Shown: piece after piece, positions 14,626 through 21,543 of the stretch
How the letters are laid out: every line of letters starts with the position of its first letter
Numbering within the stretch: the stretch's first letter is position 1
Assembly: GCA_028289375.1 (NCBI GenBank)
Contig: JANQQK010000057.1
Location: 1 to 35,197, forward strand
Source of the DNA: Phycisphaerae bacterium
Lineage (GTDB): Bacteria; Planctomycetota; Phycisphaerae; UBA1845
Direction: 5' to 3'
DNA length: 35,197 nt
Notes under the pieces: generated by a model
What the model saw: the letters and a program-made list of their open reading frames with translations, nothing else
Told to the model about the DNA's origin: nothing
The model's database searches: none
Program-made: the position numbers and the translations under genes

Positions 14626-16719
14626 ATGGCCGATCGCTTCAAAAAAACGCAGGCTGGTCAGCCGCTCGACATTTCGGCGGAAGTCTGGAACTCGTTTCTC
14701 GATACTGTTCGGGGACAGAAAGGCAAGAAACACGACCAGCTCGCCGAGGCTCTCGACCAGATTCGTCAAGGCGACATCATCAAGATTCGCAACGACAGCG
14801 GCGCGGAGCGATCGCGGTTTCATGTGCTGGGAATCGACTCGCCGATCATCTCACCCACCGAACACCTGCGCGAGTTCAAGAACCAAGTGGCGCTCGCCGG
14901 CGTCAAACCGAAACACCCGCTCCACTTTACACGGTTCGCAATTCTGCTCGATCCGCTTCGCGCGGGAAAGATCGGCCGCGCGTGGGTGTCGGGAGTCTGC
15001 CCCGCCTACGTCATCGTCGAGGATCCTTGCCACGAGTTTGCCGATGTAAAACACTGCGATCCAACGGCGCTGGTGAGCCGACCCGTCGGATCGGCAAAGA
15101 TGCTGTGGCGCGAGGGTGGAACGGGCGGGCAATGGGCCGTCGTGCGGTTGTCGAACTACCCGGACGACATGCGTCGCTTCAGATTGACCACGCCGCTGTC
15201 ACGGTGCGGGTCGGCCTCGGCCGTTCGCGTTATCTACAACGGCTCGAAAACCAATCCGCCCTGTCCGGCTCCGATGCCGGACGACTTGCGTTGGTGCGAG
15301 ACCGACTGCCCGTTTACCGTCTACGATTCGATCGGCGTCGTCTGCCCTGACATCTGCAAGGCCCAGGATTCATCGAGCGGGGAATGCGGATGTGCGACGG
15401 CCGACAGCGTTCCGGCCGGAACGTTCGGCTGGGCCAGGTGGATGGCCGACAGTCGCAAATGGGAGGTCGTACAACTTGGCGAAGGCTGCTGCGATCCGCC
15501 TGACCCCTCTTCAAGCAGTTCGTCGTCTTCAAGTTCCTCGTCGAGTAGTTCTTCCTCCAGCTCGTCGGACAGCAGTTCGTCGAGCAGTAGTGACAGTTCC
15601 TCCGGGTCGTCGTCCAGTTCATCGAGTGGTTCGTCGTCATCGAGCAGCGGCAGTTCCAGTTCGTCATCCGGTTCTTCCAGCAGTTCCTCGGGCAGTAGCA
15701 GTTCGTCGTCTGGCTCCTCCGGCTCGTCATCCGGCAGTGGGAGCGGTTCATCGAGTTGCCCGCCCGTGGGTGGATCGGTCACGTTCCAGGAGACGGATGT
15801 CCGCTGCGAAGATGGCAAGCTGTATGTCTACAAACGCGACATCACGATCTCGATCGAAAACGGCACCCTGACAAAGACCGAAGGCGAGTGGACCCAGAGC
15901 CACCAGGCGGGATGTTGCTGCTGTGAGTGTTGTTCGAGTTCGTCCGGCAGCTCCAGCAGCGGAAGTTCCAGCAGTAGTTCGTCATCCAGCTCGTCCAGTT
16001 CGTCTTCAAGCGACCCATCCAGTTCGTCGTCATCGGATTCGACGTCGAGCGAATCCAGCAGTTCGTCTTCAAGTTCCTCTGGCAGCAGTGATTCGAGTTC
16101 GTCGTCAAGCGATCCGTCATTGAGTAGCAGTTCGTCGAGTTCGTCTTCCTCCAGTTCATCAAGCAGTTCTTCCTCAAGCAGCGACTCGTCATCGAGCAGC
16201 AGTTCCAGTAGCTCGTCGTCAAGCTCATCGTCTACCAGCTCGGAACCGTCGTCGTCGAGCAGTTCGTCCAGCTCATCCTCGTCGGCACCGCCGAGCAGCA
16301 GTTCGTCGAGCAGTAGCAGTTCGTCGTCAACCGTTCCTCCTTCGAGTAGTTCCTCTTCGTCAAGTTCATCGTGCAGTTTGTCTTCATCCAGCTCGTCAAG
16401 TGATTCATCGTCCAGTAGCGAGCCGCCTTCGAGTAGTTCGAGCAGTAGCAGTTCATCATCGAGCGAACCGCCGCCAGATAGTTCAAGCAGCGAACCGCCC
16501 GATCCGCCATCCAGTTCATCGTCTATTCCACCTGATCCGCCCCCGCCATCGAGCAGTTCTTCGTCGAGTTCCTCGGGCAGTGGCTCCTCTTCGAGCAGCG
16601 GTTCGGCTGGAAGTTCAAGTTCCCATTCAGGCTCGCTGAGCGGAAGCGACCCGTCGTCGTCCGCCTCGTCGGCAAGCGAAATTCCTTCGCCCAGCAAGTC
16701 CAACCCATCATCGTCATAA
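14626..16719 (+). CDS. Tail-associated protein with two long serine tracts
   Basis: This 697-residue protein starts three bases after the previous stop. Residues 1-290 form a cysteine-containing folded part with a beta-rich region (HVLGIDSP, RFAILLDPL, KIGRAWVSGVCPAYV). Residues 295-377 are mostly serine with Gly and Asp. Residues 378-436 form a short folded domain (VTFQETDVRCEDGKLYV) ending in a Cys cluster (CCCCECC). Residues 437-697 are again mostly serine with Asp, Glu, Pro and Gly. A Cys-Cys pair also precedes the first tract. Serine codons of both the AGY and TCN types are mixed throughout, so the tract is not a simple DNA repeat. It could be a fibre stalk or spacer. Neighbouring glycosyltransferases make O-glycosylation a good hypothesis. 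Confidence 0.85.
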   Translation: MADRFKKTQAGQPLDISAEVWNSFLDTVRGQKGKKHDQLAEALDQIRQGDIIKIRNDSGAERSRFHVLGIDSPIISPTEHLREFKNQVALAGVKPKHPLHFTRFAILLDPLRAGKIGRAWVSGVCPAYVIVEDPCHEFADVKHCDPTALVSRPVGSAKMLWREGGTGGQWAVVRLSNYPDDMRRFRLTTPLSRCGSASAVRVIYNGSKTNPPCPAPMPDDLRWCETDCPFTVYDSIGVVCPDICKAQDSSSGECGCATADSVPAGTFGWARWMADSRKWEVVQLGEGCCDPPDPSSSSSSSSSSSSSSSSSSSSDSSSSSSSDSSSGSSSSSSSGSSSSSSGSSSSSSGSSSSSSGSSSSSSGSSGSSSGSGSGSSSCPPVGGSVTFQETDVRCEDGKLYVYKRDITISIENGTLTKTEGEWTQSHQAGCCCCECCSSSSGSSSSGSSSSSSSSSSSSSSSSDPSSSSSSDSTSSESSSSSSSSSGSSDSSSSSSDPSLSSSSSSSSSSSSSSSSSSSSDSSSSSSSSSSSSSSSSTSSEPSSSSSSSSSSSSAPPSSSSSSSSSSSSTVPPSSSSSSSSSSCSLSSSSSSSDSSSSSEPPSSSSSSSSSSSSEPPPDSSSSEPPDPPSSSSSIPPDPPPPSSSSSSSSSGSGSSSSSGSAGSSSSHSGSLSGSDPSSSASSASEIPSPSKSNPSSS
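15508..16716 (+). repeat. Low-complexity serine-coding region
   Basis: This covers two imperfect runs of serine codons (15508-15756 and 15934-16716), interrupted by a coded domain at 15757-15933. Short motifs such as AGCAGTTCGTCG and TCGTCATC recur irregularly. The strong strand bias opens long acidic or proline-poor reading frames on the opposite strand, which are not genes. The region would be prone to slippage and length variation. Confidence 0.9.
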
Positions 16720-16734
16720 GGAGTCAACTCACCG

Positions 16735-17787
16735 ATGCGCGTTTTCTTGATGGGCTATCCGGGCGACCTTGGCGGCGCATGCACTGAGGCATGGCACACG
16801 GTCAAGCTGTGGCGGCACTTCGACGCCGACGTTCGCTTGATCCCGACCTGGGAAGCCGACGACCGCTGGCGCTCGCGCGTCGATGAACTCGGTTGCACAA
16901 CGCACGCCGCGACCGCCGAAACGCTCGACCAAGTGCCGGGCCTTGCCGGTTCGACCGTCATTAGCTTCTGCAACAGCGCGTTCCTGGCCAACGCCAAGCG
17001 ACTGCGGGAACTGGGCTGTCGCCTTGTCTGGGCGAACTGCATGACTTGGCTGTTTGACGCCGAACGTCAGTTCTACCGCGAGGCCGGGCCGTTCGATGCG
17101 TTCATGTTTCAGAGTGAATTCCAGCGTGGCCTGTTGGAACGGGAGCTGGCGGAATTCGGATACGAATCTCACCAGGGCCACCTGATCCGCGGTGCGTTCG
17201 AGCTGGATGACTGGGAGTTCAAGCCACGAACACACAACCGTGGCGAGGCTTTCGTGGTCGGACGTGCCGCGAGGCCGGATCAGGATAAATGGTCGAGCAA
17301 CACCTGGCCCATCTATGAGCGAGTTCAATACGCGAACAAGCGGGCCCTGATGCTCGGCATGGACGATCGCACCCATGCCAAACTTGGTGCTGCGCCCGAA
17401 TGGGCCGATTGCCTCAAGCCGATGGCACTGCCGGCGCGGGACTTCTTCAAGCAACTGCATTGCCTGCTACCGGTGAACGGTGGCGCGCGCGAGAACTGGC
17501 CTCGCGTCGGACTGGAGGCGATGGCGACCGGCGTTCCCATCGTCGCGCAAAACGAATGGGGTTGGAGGGAGATGATCGAGCATGGTGTTACGGGGTTTCT
17601 CGGTGATTGCGATGAGGAACTGGCCCACTACGCGGCTATGCTCGCCTACGACCACGACCTGCGGACGCGCATCATCCACGCCGCCCGCGAGCGTTTGGTT
17701 GATGAACTGGCCAGTCCCGATGTGATCTGGTCCGGATGGCAACAGCTCTTCACGTCGATTGACCAGCAGGCGAAGGAGGCCGCATGA
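16735..17787 (+). CDS. GT4-type glycosyltransferase
   Basis: This 350-residue protein has a GT-B style architecture. The N-terminal half is Rossmann-like with an early glycine pair (GYPGDLGGAC), and the C-terminal half carries the donor-binding pattern NGGARENWPRVGLEAMATG, then VPIVAQNEWGWREMIEHG with a final GFL, as in group 1 retaining glycosyltransferases. It would transfer a sugar from a nucleotide-sugar donor. It starts 16 bases after the serine-tract gene and ends in an ATGA overlap with the next gene, so it belongs to the same transcript. Substrate is unknown; virion glycosylation is inferred from context. Confidence 0.88.
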   Translation: MRVFLMGYPGDLGGACTEAWHTVKLWRHFDADVRLIPTWEADDRWRSRVDELGCTTHAATAETLDQVPGLAGSTVISFCNSAFLANAKRLRELGCRLVWANCMTWLFDAERQFYREAGPFDAFMFQSEFQRGLLERELAEFGYESHQGHLIRGAFELDDWEFKPRTHNRGEAFVVGRAARPDQDKWSSNTWPIYERVQYANKRALMLGMDDRTHAKLGAAPEWADCLKPMALPARDFFKQLHCLLPVNGGARENWPRVGLEAMATGVPIVAQNEWGWREMIEHGVTGFLGDCDEELAHYAAMLAYDHDLRTRIIHAARERLVDELASPDVIWSGWQQLFTSIDQQAKEAA

Positions 17788-19214
17788 CGATGCGTCTTTC
17801 CAGCGATCCGCTCATCTCCTGCGTCATGCCGACCTACGGTCGGCCCGCGTATGTCAACGAGGCGGTCGCTATGTTCCTGGCGCAGGATTACCCGCGCAAG
17901 GAACTGATTGTCCTCAACGACTGCGCGGGGCAACGGTTCGTCTTCGATCACCCCGATGTCCACGTCATCAATCGCGATGAGCGTTACGGTACGCTGGGCG
18001 AGAAACGCAACGCGGCGATCGAACTGGCGCATGGCGAAATCATCGCCGTCTGGGACGATGACGACGTCTACCTTCCTTGGCGGCTCTCGTTCTCGCTGGC
18101 GCAAATGCGCCAGCACGACACGCCGTTCTACCGACCGGCCGAGTACTGGGCATGGTGGGGCAACGACGACGGATTCCACAACAACCGGGCGCTCCGCGAC
18201 TGGATGCACCACGGCCCGATCCTGTTCACGCGGGACGTCTGGCAGCGGGCCGGCGGATACCCAGATATGAACATGCGTGAGGACACCGAGTTCTCCGACC
18301 GCGTGCAGCGGGTACTCGATGTCGATTTCATCCGTTATCCGCTGGCGACCCACGATCGGTTCTTCGTCCTGCGAGGCAAATCTCAATACGCCCACATGTC
18401 GATGGGCGGCGGCGAGGCACCACTCGATACGTCCGCTGATGATTTCGTCATCCAGCCGACGGACATCCAAGACGAGCGCTTGCGACTGCATCGCGACCGA
18501 CTGATTGAGGCCCGCCTTGCCGCCGAAACGCCCATCCTTTCTGTCTGTGTGAGCCTTAGAAACCGCTCGCGCATCATTCACGATGGTCAGCCGCTGCACC
18601 TGTTCCCCAACTGCGTCCGTTCTCTTGCCGAGGCGGCGGAAAAACTCGGGCCGACCTGCCTGTCCGGCAGACAGGTCGAACTGGTCGTGGCTGACTTCCA
18701 TTCCGACGACTGGCCGCTGGACGAATGGATTCCCGATACGGCAGATCCGCTGCAGGTGAACGTGATTCCCGTCGATGGCGACTTCTCGCGCGGACGGGGT
18801 CTCAACATCGCCGCCCGCCACACGCGGAGCGACCGGTTGTTTCTCTGCGACGCCGACATGCTCATTCCAGCGGAACTCCTGCAGCGCGGCATTGAGATTT
18901 TGGACGCTGGCGACGCCTTCTTTCCGGTCTTCCGCTATCTGGGGCTGGACGCATCGCGACAACACTTGGTTCCAGAGAGCTTCGGCAACGCGATGGTCAC
19001 CCGCGAACTATTCGAGGCGACCGGCGGCGTGCCCGAATTTCACAGCTGGGGCGGCGAAGACGATCTGTTCTATGCCGAAGTCGTCAGGCGCGCCACCGTT
19101 CGCCGCGACGTGATCGATGGCTTCGATCACCAATGGCATCCCGAGCGATGCCGACACGAACACTACCGCCGCCCACGCCGACAGGATTACGACGAACATG
19201 TCGCCGCAAGATAA
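17784..19214 (+). CDS. Double-domain GT-A glycosyltransferase
   Basis: This 476-residue protein contains two glycosyltransferase domains. Domain 1 (about 9-245) is GT2-like: ISCVMPTYGRPAYVNEAV, then ELIVLND and a DDDD metal motif at 91-94. Domain 2 (about 253-460) restarts with LSVCVSLRNRSR and has the metal motif DAD at 356-358 and WGGEDD at 422-427, the latter typical of galactosyltransferase-type or chondroitin-polymerase-type domains. Two active sites in one chain suggest sequential or alternating sugar addition. The start overlaps the preceding stop (ATGA); an in-frame ATG at 17790 is also possible. The end overlaps the next gene by 17 bases. Confidence 0.9.
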   Translation: MTMRLSSDPLISCVMPTYGRPAYVNEAVAMFLAQDYPRKELIVLNDCAGQRFVFDHPDVHVINRDERYGTLGEKRNAAIELAHGEIIAVWDDDDVYLPWRLSFSLAQMRQHDTPFYRPAEYWAWWGNDDGFHNNRALRDWMHHGPILFTRDVWQRAGGYPDMNMREDTEFSDRVQRVLDVDFIRYPLATHDRFFVLRGKSQYAHMSMGGGEAPLDTSADDFVIQPTDIQDERLRLHRDRLIEARLAAETPILSVCVSLRNRSRIIHDGQPLHLFPNCVRSLAEAAEKLGPTCLSGRQVELVVADFHSDDWPLDEWIPDTADPLQVNVIPVDGDFSRGRGLNIAARHTRSDRLFLCDADMLIPAELLQRGIEILDAGDAFFPVFRYLGLDASRQHLVPESFGNAMVTRELFEATGGVPEFHSWGGEDDLFYAEVVRRATVRRDVIDGFDHQWHPERCRHEHYRRPRRQDYDEHVAAR

Positions 19215-19923
19215 CCAACAGTTGCGATATGCCGGAAGCCCCGACGTCAGCCGTTCGACGGCGCGCACGTTTGATGGGGCGATGGAACAACTGGACGACC
19301 CGTTTGTCCTTCAGATCGGCGCTTGCGACGGCCTCATTGCCGACCCCGTTCGAGCACATATCGTCAAGCACAATCTGGCGGGCCTGTTGGTCGAGCCACT
19401 ACCCGATCTGTTCGATGAGCTGGTGGCGGAATACCGAGATGCAGGGTGTACGAGGCTGCGCTTCGCCAATACAGCAATAGCCGGCAAGGTCGGCAGTCTC
19501 ACGATGCGCCGGATTGCTCCGGGACTGCACGACTTGATTGCTCCCTGGGCGAAGGGATGTGCAACCGCGACCGCCGGTAACATCCTCTCGCCAGCCGTCG
19601 CCCGGCGACTGCGGCCCGATCTGGCGGACGCCATTGCCGCAGCGACCATCGACGTAGAAGTCTGCTGTGTGCCATTTGGCCCGCTGCTGCGAGAACAGAA
19701 CGTAGAACGGATCGACGTGCTCGTCATCGACGTCGAAGGCATGGAACTGGAGGTTCTCGACGGCTATCCGGCCTGGCTGCCGCTGCCGCAGGTAATATTG
19801 GCCGAGTACATCAATCTCGGCAAAGTCGACCAGCGGCGATTGCGGGAGTTCGGCGGTGATCAGTATCAGGTCAACGACATACCCCCGGACTATCTGTTGC
19901 TACGGAAGGATGTCTATGTGTAG
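19198..19923 (+). CDS. FkbM-type SAM-dependent methyltransferase
   Basis: This 241-residue protein resembles the FkbM methyltransferase family. It has the SAM-binding start FVLQIGACDG (glycine motif at 41-45), followed by GLLVEPLPDLFDELV, and later IDVLVIDVEGMELEVLDG, the characteristic second motif. Such enzymes often O-methylate sugars in polysaccharide and natural product pathways. Here it sits between glycosyltransferase genes, suggesting capping or modification of the glycan they build. I chose ATG 19198, inside the end of the previous gene, because the family's conserved part begins soon after; upstream codons are the shadow of that gene. Confidence 0.88.
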   Translation: MSPQDNQQLRYAGSPDVSRSTARTFDGAMEQLDDPFVLQIGACDGLIADPVRAHIVKHNLAGLLVEPLPDLFDELVAEYRDAGCTRLRFANTAIAGKVGSLTMRRIAPGLHDLIAPWAKGCATATAGNILSPAVARRLRPDLADAIAAATIDVEVCCVPFGPLLREQNVERIDVLVIDVEGMELEVLDGYPAWLPLPQVILAEYINLGKVDQRRLREFGGDQYQVNDIPPDYLLLRKDVYV

Positions 19924-20515
19924 ATCACCAATTCTGATTCCGCGCATCTTTCATCACATCTGGCTCGGTGGCTTGCCGCTGCCAGATGAGTTCCGACGCT
20001 ACATCGACACCTGGCGCGAGCATCACCCCGGTTGGGCGTGCAAACTCTGGAACGAGAGTAACCTGTTCCCGCTGACGAATCAGAAACAATTCGATCTCGC
20101 TATCCAGCCAGCGCAGAAGGCGGACATTGCTCGCTACGAAATCCTGCATCGCCACGGCGGCGTGTATCTCGATACCGATTTCGAATGCCGCCGGGACATC
20201 AAGCCATTGCTGACCGGCGTGGAAGGTTTTGCTGCCGAGGAAGATGACAACAGCGTGGCGATCGGTATCCTCGGTACCATGCCGGGGCATCCCTTGCTGA
20301 CCGAACTCATCGCCGCGCTACCGGAATGGTTTGCTCGCGGTGGCCCGCCCAATCAGACGACCGGTCCCTGGCTCTTCACGCATTTCGCCCGCGACCGGGA
20401 TGACTTTTGCATATTTGATCGACGTCTGTTCTACCCGATTCATTACAGCGGCACGCAATGGGGCTCGTTGGATGAGGCGTATGCCATTCACCACTGGGCA
20501 CATTCCTGGCGCTAA
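19916..20515 (+). CDS. GT32-type glycosyltransferase
   Basis: This 199-residue protein starts with IPRIFHHIWLGG and has RYEILHRHGGVYLDTD with the DXD metal motif Asp86-Thr-Asp88. This is the pattern of the sugar transferases with DXD motif (GT32, capsular and mannosyltransferase type). Length is short but covers the catalytic core. GGAAGGA lies 3-9 bases before ATG 19916, which overlaps the methyltransferase stop by 8 bases. It is the last gene of the plus-strand run; a strong hairpin covers its stop codon. Confidence 0.9.
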   Translation: MCRSPILIPRIFHHIWLGGLPLPDEFRRYIDTWREHHPGWACKLWNESNLFPLTNQKQFDLAIQPAQKADIARYEILHRHGGVYLDTDFECRRDIKPLLTGVEGFAAEEDDNSVAIGILGTMPGHPLLTELIAALPEWFARGGPPNQTTGPWLFTHFARDRDDFCIFDRRLFYPIHYSGTQWGSLDEAYAIHHWAHSWR

Positions 20516-20525
20516 CGCCAGGAAT
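20502..20525 (+). terminator. Hairpin at the end of the glycosyltransferase run
   Basis: A perfect 10-bp stem (arms ATTCCTGGCG and CGCCAGGAAT) with a CTAA loop covers the GT32 stop codon. Only a short T-containing tail follows, so it is a weaker candidate for intrinsic termination. It lies between two converging transcription units and could act in either direction. Confidence 0.5.
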
Positions 20526-20631
20526 TCTCGATGCGAATTCATTTCAACGAATCGATCAGTTCTATCTGCCATCGGTTCGGGCCGGTCTGATTGCCACCGT
20601 ATGAGTTGAACGCGCCGATGAATGAAATCGT

Positions 20632-21543
20632 TCATCTCACGCCAACGTCCGTGTCCTCTACGATTCGGTCGATCCGGAGTTCTTCGCTTGTATGGTCCGA
20701 CAATACGTTTCCAACGGCGAAGCCCACTTCACACGAGTGAATGGCGTGGTGCTGCCGGATTCCCAGAGCATCGCGCACATCACATGGGATAACTTCGTTG
20801 TGAACCGCAAAAGTCAGCCGGGAGGATGCGAACAGATTATCGCTTTCCAACAGCCTTAAGACGAATCCATCGTCCGCAAGCCGCGGCGATCCTGCCAGCA
20901 TACGCCACTCACGTGTTAGCTCAATCGCTTCCATTTCCGACACGCCCGTGAGCAATGCGTTGGACCAGGCGTCGGTGACCATGTCGCCCTCGGCGCAATA
21001 ACACAAAATCCGGCCAGTGTTCCGAAGTGTCTGTGGTGAGCAGTAAATAGGCAGATTCAGGTCGGTGTGCTCTCCATCGACGACGCGCAAGTAGACGTGC
21101 GGGGTCGCGAGACACACGATGCTGTCAATTCTCGTTCTGCAAAGACTGGCTGCGAGAAGGGCGATATTGCCGCCATGACTGTGACCAACCAAGACCACGC
21201 GATCGTAGTCGGCCGACATGCAGTCAATATCGTCGGACAGCATCTGGGCTGCTTCAATGCGACGCATTCCGAAAATTGACGATGACCACAGCTGGGGATG
21301 GATTTCCACGTCGCCACGTAGACCTCGCGCCAATTCACTTGCAAACGTCTGGTGATCGAGCAAGAGCATGGGCCATTGTTCATCGTTGCCGTACGTGCCG
21401 GGGACAATGACCACCAGCGTGCGCTCCGTCCGCACCGCCCGCGAAGAGGCGGCCGGCGAATTGGTCGGCGTGTCGCAGCCCTGAGCGGTGAATATCAAGA
21501 GCACGACTATGAGGAAATGTGATATCCTACGTTTTTGTCGCAT
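20632..21543 (-). CDS. Alpha/beta-hydrolase-like lipoprotein
   Basis: This 303-residue protein has a basic N-terminus and hydrophobic segment ending in AQGC, a plausible lipobox with Cys23 as the lipidated residue (the -3 position is Ala rather than the usual Leu). The mature part has LVVIVPGTYG and the nucleophile elbow GHSHGG with Ser122; a candidate acid is in EGDMVTDA and a histidine in QHHAIH. It looks like a lipase or esterase-like hydrolase anchored to a membrane. Its ATG overlaps the end of the 759-residue gene by 17 bases, so it is translationally coupled and is the last gene of the operon. Substrate unknown. Confidence 0.8.
   Translation of the reverse strand: MRQKRRISHFLIVVLLIFTAQGCDTPTNSPAASSRAVRTERTLVVIVPGTYGNDEQWPMLLLDHQTFASELARGLRGDVEIHPQLWSSSIFGMRRIEAAQMLSDDIDCMSADYDRVVLVGHSHGGNIALLAASLCRTRIDSIVCLATPHVYLRVVDGEHTDLNLPIYCSPQTLRNTGRILCYCAEGDMVTDAWSNALLTGVSEMEAIELTREWRMLAGSPRLADDGFVLRLLESDNLFASSRLTFAVHNEVIPCDVRDALGIRQHHAIHSCEVGFAVGNVLSDHTSEELRIDRIVEDTDVGVR

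Noticed and set aside
15508..16716. CRISPR or tandem-repeat array
   Set aside because: The repeated short motifs are serine codons in an open frame, with irregular spacing and no unique spacers.
15828..16727. 299-codon acidic Leu/Asp/Glu-rich frame on the minus strand
   Set aside because: It is the antisense of the serine tract; its repeats mirror serine codons and it has no ribosome site.
17646..18965. 439-codon frame on the minus strand opposite the glycosyltransferases
   Set aside because: Antisense shadow produced by high GC; composition (Val, Arg, His, Asp) is not protein-like, while the plus strand has clear motifs.
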